Shown one piece after another: positions 45,658 to 54,487 of a DNA stretch of 64,000 nt. A model generated the notes under the pieces. The model was not told the DNA's origin. It saw only the letters and a list, made by a program, of their open reading frames with translations, and did no database searches. Origin of the DNA: JAXLWB01 sp046328715 (lineage in GTDB: Bacteria > Chloroflexota > Anaerolineae > Caldilineales > Caldilineaceae); assembly GCA_046328715.1 (NCBI GenBank), contig JAXLWB010000017.1:128692-192691 (forward strand), in the 5' to 3' direction. Position 1 is the first letter of the stretch; every line of letters begins with the position of its first letter. The translations under genes and the position numbers were made by a program.

Positions 45658-45738
45658 GTGACAAGGTGACAAAGTGGCAAGGTGAATTTTATGTTCATCC
45701 TGTCATCTTGTCATCTTGTCATCCTGTCATCTTGTCAA
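45658..45738. repeat. octamer-tandem hairpin between the binding protein gene and oppB
   Basis: The left side is GTGACAAG, GTGACAAA, GTGGCAAG, GTGAATTT (45658-45689). The right side is four exact-length copies TGTCATCT, TGTCATCT, TGTCATCC, TGTCATCT then TGTCAA (45701-45738). The right arm ends right before the stop codon of the binding protein gene (45739-45741). Strict 8-base period; the clearest of the family. Confidence 0.9.
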
Positions 45739-47772
45739 TTACTCACCGTACCACAACTGCTCACCTGCGAAGTTACAGGCAATAGCATAGCCAGCCGAAG
45801 GCACATTGTGCAACTTCTTGTTGGCAATCATTGGGTACTTCACATTCTCAACAAGGGTGATTTGTGGCAGATTTTCTTTTGCCCAGTCCAGCCCTTGTTG
45901 TGCAAGTTTGTTGTATTCATCGGAGCCTGAGACCGCACTCCAGCGCGCAACATTCAGGTCCCAATATTTCTTGACCCAATCGGGAGCTTCTGTTCCCTCT
46001 TTACCCTTGCTGGTGTGCCAGAGGTTCCATTCTTGACCAAAGATATTGGGATTGCCACCCAGGCGATCATCATCCCAGCCTTGATCATTGCCCCAGAAGA
46101 CAGTTGCTTGCAATTCATTGGCATCGCGTCGTTGTCCCCACAAAGTGGAGTCAATGCGCTTGACCTGCAAGTTGATGCCAACTTCTTTGAGCTGTGCCGC
46201 CAGCAATTCGGCGATTGGCTCCAGGTCAGGGGCATGGGCACCATGTTCCAACAAAATGGAGAAAGGTTGTCCATCGGGTCCCTTGCGGAAGCCATCAGAA
46301 TCTTTGTCCTTCATCCCTAATTCATCCAACAGTGCATTGGCCTTATCGACATCATAGCTGTCATTCTCATCGCCAACCAGAGTAGATGGCATACCAGCGA
46401 AGGTGTAGTAGACGCTATCGATGATCTCTTGACGGTTGATGGCATGGCTGAGTGCCTGGCGGAAACGTACATCTTGTGCCAATTTCTGCCATGTGGGATT
46501 GTCAAAGGTCTGGTTGAGGAAGAGCACGCTCGAGTTGACATGCATATCGAGCAGCACGGTGTTAAAGCCACCCTTCTCTTCATTTTCCTTGTAGAGCGGT
46601 ACCTTGACCAAGCCTGTGCTTTCACGCAGGAAGTCCACCTCGCCATTCATGACTTTCAGGTTGACAGCTTCGACATCTTCCACCTGTTGGGAAACGATTT
46701 TGTCGATGTAGGGCAGCTGTTTGCCTTCAGTATCTACCTTGAAGTAATAGGGATTGCGTTCGAAGATCTTGGTGCTCGGTGTATCGGCAGCAACCGAAAC
46801 CCACGGATTGAGGGTTGGATAGCCAATGCAGCGTTCGGCAGTGACGTTCCAGTTTTGGCACCACTTTTGGGTGAAGAGGGTCCACCATTCATCCTTCAGG
46901 TTGTTCTTTTCGAGTTCGGCCTTCATGTCATCAAGGCTTGTGAAGTCGGCATGCCACTTCTTGAGCACATGGGCCGGATTGATCAACAGAGTGTACCCAT
47001 TCCAACCTTCGATCGTGATTGCACGGAGGAAACCACCATAGGATGCAGAGTAGGTGAGCTTGAAGGTGTAGTCATCAACGATGTCCAACTTCGCTGGATC
47101 GCCATCGGGCGAGTAGCCAGTGCGGAAGTTGTTGGGCACGCCACTGGGTGACACTTTTTCATTGTTCCAAATGTTTTCCCAGGTGAAGCGCACATCTTCG
47201 GTTGTGACAGGTTCACCATCGCTCCACTTGAGCCCTTCGCGCAGATGGAAGGTGAATTCTTTGTTGTCATTGGCAACTTCGAAGCTCTTGACCACATTGC
47301 CCTGGATGTTCTGTACACCGAGGTCCGGAGCTTGGAGCAGTGGCTCATTGAGCATGACGAAGACATCAGGTGCCCAGTCGGCTACGCTGTGGGCAGTGCG
47401 GATCACGCTGCCATCCTTATATTGGCCAGGTTCCCAATTGGCGAGGCTAGTCTCGCTGAGGAGTACGCCAGGGCCAACGACGAATGGGTCCTTGGGCAGA
47501 CGTTCTTCCAGAGGTGGAATCTTGCCATCTGCAACCATCTTGGCCAACACGGGGGCTTCTTTCGCACCTGCCTCGGCGGGAGCGGCAGCTGGGGCTTCAG
47601 CGGCTGCTGCTGGGGTATCCGTAGGGGCGGCTGCTTCGGCTGCGGCTGGAGTATCGGTCGCTGCTGCTGCCGGTGCCTCTGCTGCGGGTGCAGGTGCTGC
47701 GGCACCGCCACCACACGCTGCAAGCAGCATGGCGATGACGACGAGCAGACTCAAAATTTTGTACTGCTTCAT
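45739..47772 (-). CDS. ABC importer substrate-binding lipoprotein (SBP_bac_5 family)
   Basis: A lipoprotein signal (KILSLLVVIAMLLAAC, lipobox LAAC) precedes an Ala/Pro/Thr/Glu-rich tether of about 60 residues, then the extracellular solute-binding domain. Family 5 features include LREGLKWSDGEPVTTEDVRFTWE and RFRQALSHAINRQEIIDSVY. At about 677 residues it is longer than OppA. The start is ATG 47772, with AGGAGG nine bases upstream. The binding site is not readable; similar proteins carry peptides or oligosaccharides, and the sugar genes around it favour the latter. The DeoR gene lies 117 bp upstream on the same strand. Confidence 0.92.
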   Translation of the reverse strand: MKQYKILSLLVVIAMLLAACGGGAAAPAPAAEAPAAAATDTPAAAEAAAPTDTPAAAAEAPAAAPAEAGAKEAPVLAKMVADGKIPPLEERLPKDPFVVGPGVLLSETSLANWEPGQYKDGSVIRTAHSVADWAPDVFVMLNEPLLQAPDLGVQNIQGNVVKSFEVANDNKEFTFHLREGLKWSDGEPVTTEDVRFTWENIWNNEKVSPSGVPNNFRTGYSPDGDPAKLDIVDDYTFKLTYSASYGGFLRAITIEGWNGYTLLINPAHVLKKWHADFTSLDDMKAELEKNNLKDEWWTLFTQKWCQNWNVTAERCIGYPTLNPWVSVAADTPSTKIFERNPYYFKVDTEGKQLPYIDKIVSQQVEDVEAVNLKVMNGEVDFLRESTGLVKVPLYKENEEKGGFNTVLLDMHVNSSVLFLNQTFDNPTWQKLAQDVRFRQALSHAINRQEIIDSVYYTFAGMPSTLVGDENDSYDVDKANALLDELGMKDKDSDGFRKGPDGQPFSILLEHGAHAPDLEPIAELLAAQLKEVGINLQVKRIDSTLWGQRRDANELQATVFWGNDQGWDDDRLGGNPNIFGQEWNLWHTSKGKEGTEAPDWVKKYWDLNVARWSAVSGSDEYNKLAQQGLDWAKENLPQITLVENVKYPMIANKKLHNVPSAGYAIACNFAGEQLWYGE

Positions 47773-47889
47773 GGTACTTTGTCCTCCTGTTGTTAAAATC
47801 GTAGTTTTTGATCTCAATCAGGGTACTTATTTGAAACTGCCGCCTTTGATGACGACAGGATTCAACAGACATGAGCAACGGTTTTCCCG

Positions 47890-48660
47890 CTACTCAACCA
47901 ACTCGATCTCGACTCCTTGCAGGCGTAATGCATCAAGCTCGGCTTTGGGCGCTTTTTTACTGGTGACGAGCCGGTGGATTCGGTCGAGTGGGACAATGCG
48001 CCCCGTGGCAATGACACCTACTTTTGAAGAGTCGACCAACAAAACGGTCTGTTGCGCGGCTGCTACAGCATAGCGCTTGATCGATATTTCTTCAAGCGTG
48101 GCATTGGTTACCCCCGCCTGGGCACTGACGCCGCTGGCCGCAATAAAGGCAACATCAAAATGCAGGTGGTGCATCTGCAACATGTCGAGCGCCAAGACGC
48201 CACTGAACGTTTGCGAGCGCCGCTGGAGTGTGCCACCAATCGCAATCACGGTGATTTGTTCGCACGCAACCAAACGATTCACGACATTCAACCCGTAAGT
48301 GACCACAGTCAAGGGTGCTTTGGCTGGAAGATAAGGTGCCATGTATTCTGTGGTGGTTCCGCCATCCAGAAAGATGGTTCCACCTTCAGGCACAAATTGA
48401 GCCGCTGCTCTGCCGATTTTTTCTTTTTCATCCAACTGGGCTATACGCCGCTCGGAAAAAGGCGCTTCGCCGTTTTTCTCAAAAACGCGCAGTGCCCCGC
48501 CATAGGTGCGCTCCAACAGGCCCGAGCCATAAAGATAGTTGAGATCTCGGCGGATAGAGGCTCGGCTCACGTCGAACTGAGACGCCAATTCTGCTACACT
48601 CACGCGGGCATCTTTTTCGACCAATTCTAAAATTCTTTGTCGCCGCTCAGCTGAATACAT
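47890..48660 (-). CDS. DeoR-family transcriptional regulator
   Basis: The N-terminal DeoR winged helix is clear: YSAERRQRILELVEKDARVSVAELASQFDVSRASIRRDLNYLYGSGLLERTYGGAL, residues 2-57. The C-terminal DeoRC sensor has FLDGGTTTEYMAPYLP, VVTYGLNVVNRL and GGTLQRRSQTFSGVLA, a phosphosugar-binding ISOCOT-like fold. Such regulators usually repress sugar operons and respond to a sugar phosphate. The start is ATG 48660. Placed directly upstream of the importer operon, it is the most likely local regulator of 41-47.8 kb (inference). Confidence 0.92.
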   Translation of the reverse strand: MYSAERRQRILELVEKDARVSVAELASQFDVSRASIRRDLNYLYGSGLLERTYGGALRVFEKNGEAPFSERRIAQLDEKEKIGRAAAQFVPEGGTIFLDGGTTTEYMAPYLPAKAPLTVVTYGLNVVNRLVACEQITVIAIGGTLQRRSQTFSGVLALDMLQMHHLHFDVAFIAASGVSAQAGVTNATLEEISIKRYAVAAAQQTVLLVDSSKVGVIATGRIVPLDRIHRLVTSKKAPKAELDALRLQGVEIELVE

Positions 48661-49223
48661 AATGGAATAAGTGGGAGTCAATCAGGTAGCTCCCAATAAT
48701 GCCTGGCAACTATGGAATACTGACTCATATTACGCACTTGTTGATTCAAACAATGTGAACTTGCCAAATTCCCCGGTTACGTGCGTAACACGAAATACTA
48801 ATTGCGATGTAAGTGTCATGAGTTCCCTTACGCTTAGTGCTGAGGGCGTTGCCGATGACAATCAGCATTTAGAATGGACAATAGAGCAGAGTTCTGTTTT
48901 GTACAACATGAACTTATATGACTTCGGTATTTAGTTCGTTAACGTTGGAGTTGGTTAAAGTATACTGGGAGTTTTGGGCTTTGTCAAGCACTAATAAACA
49001 AAAGTGATCAGCAAGTGGACAACAATGCGCAGAAATGCGCACTTTTCAACCAATCATGGTAAGATTTCAAATGGATTTCTTTCATAGCCTAAGTGTTGAA
49101 TGAAAAGTGGGAATCTGTTTTTAAAAAGGGCGTTGCAAACTTTGTTTCTGCTTGCAACTCAGTTTCGCCTCCTAACCGTTTACCATTTTTCGACTTTTTT
49201 CTTGTCATGTATAGTATGATCCC
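48661..49223. other. long intergenic region between deoR and the FtsX-like permease
   Basis: About 560 bp, A+T-rich, divergent promoters expected. A plus-strand frame from GTG 48671 to 48934 (87 codons) has no ribosome site or family resemblance and is not annotated. Noted items: TATACT at 48961-48966, a direct repeat AATGCGCAGAAATGCGCAC near 49024-49042, and TATAGT just before the permease ATG. Confidence 0.5.
49210..49215 (+). promoter_or_regulatory. -10-like TATAGT close to the permease start
   Basis: TATAGT ends eight bases before ATG 49224, with no Shine-Dalgarno in between; a third candidate for a leaderless message. Confidence 0.3.
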
Positions 49224-52112
49224 ATGTTTCTGGTCGATCTCCTTGTCCTAACGATTCGACGGCTGGTCAGCCGCCCGATTTTGACCCTGCTAGCACTGCT
49301 TGGCGTTGTGTTGGCTGTTGGTTTGCTTTCTAGCACTGCATTCTTTTCACAAGCAGTAGATCGCGTTTTGTTGCGTGAAGAGTTAGCAAAGTTAAGCAAA
49401 CAAACTGGGCGTCATCCCTTTGCGACTCGCGTCTACGTCTTCCCTACCGCACGACGCCCCATGAAGCTTGCCCAAGCAGAGACGGTCGGCAAAGATATTG
49501 CTGGCGCACTTTCTGGCGAGATCGGCTTGCCCATCGCTCACCTAGGGACGGATGTGGAAAGTGTTGGCTTGATGTTGTTGCCAACCGAAGGCGACTTCCG
49601 TTATGGCAATGACCAGAAGTTGCTCAACCAGATCTCGCTGCAATATATTGCCGATGTGGCCGACCACCTTACCATCGTGGCCGGCGATCCATTCCCGGCT
49701 GAAAATGACGGGGCGGCTGACAACCCTCAGGCAACCGTTTTGGACGTTTGGATGCACAATCGTCTGGCACAGGAGATGGGGGTGCGCCCTGGTGAAACCT
49801 TTCGCGTTACCGTCAATCTGAGTCAGTTTCCTGTTCCAGTGCGTGTACGTGGCTTGTGGCAAGCCAAAGATCCCCACGAATCGTTTTGGTTTAGCAATCC
49901 TGACCAGGCGATGAAAAACACCTTTCTAATTCAACGATCTGGTTACATTCAATTTGCCGAGCCGATGATGGCAGCCGGGTCGGGAAGTGTCTCCTGGCCG
50001 ATTATGCTTGATGACAGCGCCATGAATCCTGCACACGCACGTCAATATGCCCAGGGTTATCAACGCGGCATGACGATCATCAACCAATTCTTGCCAGGGG
50101 CGAAGTTGGATGTTTCGGCGTTGGACCCGCTGGAAAAATTTGTCCAACGGCAATCGACCCTGACCACGATGTTGATCAGCTTCAACTTGCCAGCCTTGGG
50201 TTTCCTGCTTGCCTTCCTGATGTTAATTGCCATGATCGTTGCCGATTGGCAGCGGCGCGAGACAGCCATTCTGGTCAGCCGTGGCATGGGGACGCCTTCT
50301 GTGTTGGCGCTGACTGCTCTGGAAGAGGCGATTCTCTACCTGGTGGGCGTGCCGCTTGGTATTCTCTTTGGCATGTGGCTAGCGCGGATGATGGGGTATA
50401 CGTCCAGTTTTCTGACCTTTATCAGCCGAGACCCGCTGCCTGTCTCGATGCAGGGGTTGGATTATCGCTATGTGGCAGCGGCATTGGCTGTTGCCTTGTT
50501 GGCGCGACTTTTGCCTGCACTTCAAGCCAGCAAACAAAGTGTCGTGACCGAAGAGCGGACCCGTATCCGCCCCTTGCGTGCACCGTGGTTCCAGCGGGTT
50601 TTTCTCGACATTTTGCTGCTGTTGCCGACCTGGTATGCCTATCAGCAATTGACCTTGCGCGGTTCACTCGGTGCCTTAACAGGGGATAGGCCAGAGGATA
50701 TCCTGCAAGATCCCTTGCTTGTGCTGCTCCCTGCCTTGATGATCTTCTGTGCTGCGCTGCTCTCGATGCGCTTTTTCTTTATCATCATGCGCATTTTTGA
50801 TTGGTTGGCACGCTGGGTACGTTGGTTACCACTACATCTCTCCTTGCGCCAAATCAGCCGCGCTGGACAATATGCCGTAACGCCCTTGCTCTTAATTATT
50901 GTCGTGCTGGGGCTGGGCATTTACACCGCTACCCTGGCCGCCAGTCTCGACCAATGGTTGCTGGACCGTGTCCATTACAGTGTGGGTACCGATGTAAGCT
51001 TTTTGCCAATGCCGCCCGGAAGCGATAGTGGGGATTCAGGCAGCAGTAGCGGCACCGATGCTGCCGATTCCTCCTGGGTGCCTACCAAAGCGGAATTTAG
51101 CGATCTGGATGGGGTCATCTCAGCGGGTCGTGTAGGGCGTTACCCAGCGCGTATTCCTTCGGAAAGCGACCGAGAGATTCGGGGCCACTTCCTTGGTGTG
51201 GATCGGGCTGATTTTTCTCGGGTAGCCTGGTTCCGCAATGATTTCGCCGATCAACCCTTGGGTGCCTTGATGAATCTCTTGGCTTTCGACGATGCCAATG
51301 TTCTCGTGCCTGAGCGCTATTTAGAACTCACCAAATTTCATGTGGGCGACAAAATCAAATTAACCATTAACTACGATGAAATTACAGTGACCGAAGATTT
51401 TAAAATCGCTGGCACCTATCAATATTTTCCTACCGTATACGACGATGATCTGACCGTGATTGGCAATCTGGATTATCTCTTTCTGCTGACTGGCATTGAT
51501 CTGCCTTATGATGTGTGGATGCAGACGAATGGCAAGTTGGTTTCTTCGCTCGACCCATTGGGGAATACAAATAATACCACCGGCGTTTTCCGACAGGTGA
51601 AGGATGAAATGGGCATTATTCCAGGGCAGGCTCGTGATGCGCGTTTGCTAATTGAGCAAGAACGCGGTAAATTTGAGCGTGTAGGTGTCTTCGGCACACT
51701 CTCCGTAGGTTTTTTGGCAGCAACGCTGATGGCGATCCTGGCGTTGTTGATCTATAGCTACGCATCGCTTCAAGAGCGGCTCTATCAATTTGGCGTTTTG
51801 CGTGCCATCGGTATCCGCAAACGGCAAGCACTGATGCAAGTCGCACTTGAATATAGTATCCTAACCCTCTTTGGTGCACTGGCTGGTTGGCTGATCGGTG
51901 TGCAGACTGCGCAATTGTTCGCCCCCTTCTTTCGCATTACAGGACGCCCCGAAATTGCGCTGCCGCCACTCATCCCAATCATTCCACAAGAGCAAATTGT
52001 GACGCTGGTCGTCGCATTTGTCGTTTTTATGGTAACAGTGCAGGCGATTGTCATCGCTTTTGCATTGGCTGGCAGGTTATTTAGTGTATTACGAATGGGG
52101 CATGTAGGCTAA
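49224..52112 (+). CDS. FtsX-like ABC-type permease, no adjacent ATPase
   Basis: A 962-residue exporter-type permease with two FtsX/MacB domains. The N-terminal helix (about residues 10-38) leads into a large extracytoplasmic domain. A first FtsX triplet of helices is near residues 305-430 (FLLAFLMLIAMIVADWQRRETAILVSRGMGTPSVLALTALEEAILYLVG). A second extracytoplasmic domain follows, and the last FtsX triplet is near 820-955 (LQERLYQFGVLRAIGIRKRQALMQVALEYSILTLFGALAGWL). The PxExxALxRxMG-like pattern recurs in both. Family members work with a LolD/MacB-type ATPase; none lies beside this gene. Confidence 0.88.
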   Translation: MFLVDLLVLTIRRLVSRPILTLLALLGVVLAVGLLSSTAFFSQAVDRVLLREELAKLSKQTGRHPFATRVYVFPTARRPMKLAQAETVGKDIAGALSGEIGLPIAHLGTDVESVGLMLLPTEGDFRYGNDQKLLNQISLQYIADVADHLTIVAGDPFPAENDGAADNPQATVLDVWMHNRLAQEMGVRPGETFRVTVNLSQFPVPVRVRGLWQAKDPHESFWFSNPDQAMKNTFLIQRSGYIQFAEPMMAAGSGSVSWPIMLDDSAMNPAHARQYAQGYQRGMTIINQFLPGAKLDVSALDPLEKFVQRQSTLTTMLISFNLPALGFLLAFLMLIAMIVADWQRRETAILVSRGMGTPSVLALTALEEAILYLVGVPLGILFGMWLARMMGYTSSFLTFISRDPLPVSMQGLDYRYVAAALAVALLARLLPALQASKQSVVTEERTRIRPLRAPWFQRVFLDILLLLPTWYAYQQLTLRGSLGALTGDRPEDILQDPLLVLLPALMIFCAALLSMRFFFIIMRIFDWLARWVRWLPLHLSLRQISRAGQYAVTPLLLIIVVLGLGIYTATLAASLDQWLLDRVHYSVGTDVSFLPMPPGSDSGDSGSSSGTDAADSSWVPTKAEFSDLDGVISAGRVGRYPARIPSESDREIRGHFLGVDRADFSRVAWFRNDFADQPLGALMNLLAFDDANVLVPERYLELTKFHVGDKIKLTINYDEITVTEDFKIAGTYQYFPTVYDDDLTVIGNLDYLFLLTGIDLPYDVWMQTNGKLVSSLDPLGNTNNTTGVFRQVKDEMGIIPGQARDARLLIEQERGKFERVGVFGTLSVGFLAATLMAILALLIYSYASLQERLYQFGVLRAIGIRKRQALMQVALEYSILTLFGALAGWLIGVQTAQLFAPFFRITGRPEIALPPLIPIIPQEQIVTLVVAFVVFMVTVQAIVIAFALAGRLFSVLRMGHVG

Positions 52113-52120
52113 CACTCGTT

Positions 52121-52135
52121 CCGCTATACTAGCGG
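52121..52135 (+). terminator. small hairpin after the permease gene
   Basis: CCGCT, loop ATACT, AGCGG: a 5-bp stem 9 bp after the permease stop codon; weak terminator candidate. Confidence 0.3.
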
Positions 52136-52140
52136 TTGTC

Positions 52141-52181
52141 ACTACGGTACACTTTTTGCGGTATAAAAAGTGTACCGTAGT
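52141..52181. repeat. perfect 17-bp inverted repeat upstream of a PhyH gene
   Basis: ACTACGGTACACTTTTT (52141-52157), seven-base loop, then its exact inverted copy (52165-52181). It lies 30 bp after the permease terminator hairpin and 50 bp before the PhyH start, so it can act as terminator of one gene or regulator of the next. Confidence 0.75.
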
Positions 52182-52230
52182 ACAGAGCATCAGTATATTT
52201 GTCTGGAACGAGACAATTCAGGAGGAAGCA

Positions 52231-53196
52231 ATGGGGCATCTTTCACAACAACAAATTAAGCAGTTTCAGGAAGAGGGTTATTTGATTGTCGAAGATCTGT
52301 TCGATCCAGCCGCGGATATCGACCCGATCATCGATGAGTACAAAAGTGTGTTGGACAATTTGGCGAATGAACTTTATGCGAACCATGAAATTTCATCGAC
52401 CTATGCCGATCTCCCCTTTGGCCAACGGTTGATTGAGATTTACAAGGAGAGCGGCAAAGTTCACGCCCAATATTTTGATTTTTCACTGCCACAGGCCGAT
52501 GTAAAAAACGATACTCCCTTTTGGGCGGGACCGGCAGTCTTTAGCATGTTGCGCAACGAGCGCTTGCTCGACGCTGTCGAATCGCTGATTGGCTCGGAAA
52601 TTTACTCGAATCCCGTCCAACATGTGCGCCTGAAACCGCCGGAGCATCTCTGCCCCAAAAACGAAAAGGGGCAGGTGCAACTGGGCAAAACCCCGGTGCA
52701 TCAAGACAATGGCGTCGTCACTCCTGAGGCCGACAACACGCAGATTCTTACCGTCTGGTTCCCGTTGTGGGATGCGAACGTGGAGAATGGCTGTCTGGTG
52801 GTTTGGCCTGGCAGCCATCGCCAGGGCTTGTTGGATCATTGCCCAACCGATATTGGGTTGAAGATTCCTGGCAAATATGTGCGTGGCAAGGCCATTTCTG
52901 CCGAGATGAAACGGGGCAGCGCTCTCTTTATGGATAAGCTTACTCTTCACGCCTCGCACTCCAATAACAGTGAGAATATCCGTTGGAGCTTCGACTTGCG
53001 CTACAACCCGATCGGTCAACCGACCGGGCGCGGTGCCTTCCCTGGCTTTGTTGCCCGCAGCCGCCAACACCCGGAAAGCGAATTGCACGACCCGCAACAG
53101 TGGCATCAACTCTGGGCCGATACGCGATATAAATTGGCGACCGAGGGTACAGGTAAGTTTAATAGGTGGACGTCAGAGAATCCGGTGTGTGCGTAA
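52231..53196 (+). CDS. phytanoyl-CoA dioxygenase (PhyH) family protein
   Basis: The third PhyH-type dioxygenase of the window, about 321 residues. AGGAGG at 52220-52225 sits five bases before ATG 52231, so the longer frame to 52156 is rejected. The N-terminal QQQIKQFQEEGYLIVEDLF is the usual block. VHQDNG (in KTPVHQDNGVV) supplies His and Asp; VWFPLWDANVENGCLVVWPGSH follows; the distal His is in LTLHASHSNNSENIRWSFDLRY, with Arg for 2-oxoglutarate. Not closely similar to the two at 34-36 kb. Ends next to a hairpin. The substrate is unknown. Confidence 0.9.
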   Translation: MGHLSQQQIKQFQEEGYLIVEDLFDPAADIDPIIDEYKSVLDNLANELYANHEISSTYADLPFGQRLIEIYKESGKVHAQYFDFSLPQADVKNDTPFWAGPAVFSMLRNERLLDAVESLIGSEIYSNPVQHVRLKPPEHLCPKNEKGQVQLGKTPVHQDNGVVTPEADNTQILTVWFPLWDANVENGCLVVWPGSHRQGLLDHCPTDIGLKIPGKYVRGKAISAEMKRGSALFMDKLTLHASHSNNSENIRWSFDLRYNPIGQPTGRGAFPGFVARSRQHPESELHDPQQWHQLWADTRYKLATEGTGKFNRWTSENPVCA

Positions 53197-53200
53197 GAGG

Positions 53201-53276
53201 AGAACCACGGATTTTAAGTTGCGCAGATTGTTCTATTTGTTGCTACCAATCTGCGCAACTTAAAATCCGCGGTTCT
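53201..53276. repeat. 30-bp-arm intergenic hairpin
   Basis: Arms 53201-53230 and 53247-53276 match with one mismatch in 30, loop of 16. The arm contains CACGGATTTTAAG and GCGCAGATTG, words similar to the ACGGATN class. Lies between convergent genes. Confidence 0.85.
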
Positions 53277-53288
53277 ATACAGATTTCG

Positions 53289-54269
53289 CTACTCAATGGA
53301 GTAAATATCTAACTCTTTCTCTAAATGAAGGTTACCTTTGACAGGATCAATTTTGTAAATATACTTCTTGCCACTGATTCTCTTACTCAAAGAGCGGTCG
53401 TGTGCTAACCCGGAAATAACCGAAAACTCCACTTGCTTTGAATCATCGCTCCAAACAATCCGTGTGTCATAACCATAGCTGCTCTCGCCAAATTTGTTAG
53501 GAGGCACAGTTGCGCGGTATTCACTGGACAGATCACTGGCGATCACAAAAAATTCGGCAGGAGGCCATAAAACCGCTTCAGAAAATTCCTTTTGCGGTTT
53601 CCGGCGAATCATGCCTGCCCAATATTTGTGATCGGCGGATGGTTCAAGAGCCATTGCCTCATCGACCCAATCGGGCATCTTCCTCTCATAAATGAAACCG
53701 TGGTCAGGAGACCACCAACGTCCATTGTGTAGCGACAGTGCTGGACAATGGGAAATATGCCCTGTATTGATGCAGGCGTAATCGTCTTTCTCAATATCAT
53801 AAATCGTTCTATCCTGATGTGAAGGGCGTGCAGAAGATTCAATCAAATAGCGCCCTTCTGGCGAAAGATACGAGGTATAGTACAACCCATATAAAGCTTC
53901 CTCCGAGGAATAGGAATTGAGTGGTTTATCCAGGCCACTATCAAAATAGCGAACATGTGCCTGAAAAGCACCTCGGCTGCTATGGACAGCTACTAAATAG
54001 AGTACCGCACTCCCATCTCGTGCAAGACGAAAGTGTTTTGGAGGCTCAGGAAGATTGTGGACGCAATCGACCCGTTGTTCAGCAGTGGGCAATTTGAGGC
54101 ATTTGTCTGCCAGCGAAGGATCGATAGGAGTGGGAGGGGGTGGTTGCATCCACCAAATCAGTAGAGAAAGCCCTGCAATGAAAAAGACAAGCAGTGTAAT
54201 AATCTGTTTTTTGTAATAACCAATAGCATCATCCAATAACTTGAAAATCAACTGTGAATCGTTAGACAT
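53289..54269 (-). CDS. membrane-anchored beta-propeller-like protein, unknown
   Basis: A 326-residue protein. One transmembrane helix near residues 26-44 (LLVFFIAGLSLLIWWM) is followed by a Pro-rich linker (QPPPPTPIDPS) and an extracytoplasmic part. CLKLPTAEQRVDCVH hints at a disulfide. Repeated strands such as LARDGSAVLYLVAV, YLSPEGRYLIESS and IVWSDDSKQVEFSVISG resemble TolB/WD-type blades, although I cannot count a full propeller. The start ATG 54269 (MSNDSQLIF) is chosen over 54311 because it is the shorter normal N-terminus. No neighbouring gene explains it. Confidence 0.6.
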   Translation of the reverse strand: MSNDSQLIFKLLDDAIGYYKKQIITLLVFFIAGLSLLIWWMQPPPPTPIDPSLADKCLKLPTAEQRVDCVHNLPEPPKHFRLARDGSAVLYLVAVHSSRGAFQAHVRYFDSGLDKPLNSYSSEEALYGLYYTSYLSPEGRYLIESSARPSHQDRTIYDIEKDDYACINTGHISHCPALSLHNGRWWSPDHGFIYERKMPDWVDEAMALEPSADHKYWAGMIRRKPQKEFSEAVLWPPAEFFVIASDLSSEYRATVPPNKFGESSYGYDTRIVWSDDSKQVEFSVISGLAHDRSLSKRISGKKYIYKIDPVKGNLHLEKELDIYSIE

Positions 54270-54487
54270 TTCATCAATTCTTTGAATGTTGATATGTTTG
54301 TAAAAAAGCAACTACCAGTTAGACGATGTAATATCTGGAGATGTTTCATAGATCCTATGTACTGTAGATGTCATCTGCCAGCGACAGCCTGTAACAGTCA
54401 AAAAGCCCTTCGAGAGATTTGAATGTCAAACCATGTTGATCTACGATCATACAAACATCCCAAACCATAGGAAGGAATCAACATGTT

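Noticed and set aside
45658..45738. CRISPR array, because of tandem repeats
   Set aside because: Units are 8 bases without spacers, and there are no cas genes.
47245..47796. Plus-strand frame of 183 codons with Gly/Cys-rich end
   Set aside because: Antisense to the binding protein; the Gly/Cys run mirrors its Ala/Pro linker.
48671..48934. 87-codon plus-strand frame after deoR
   Set aside because: GTG start, no ribosome site, overlap-free but no recognisable family or hydrophobic pattern; possibly a gene remnant, too weak to annotate.
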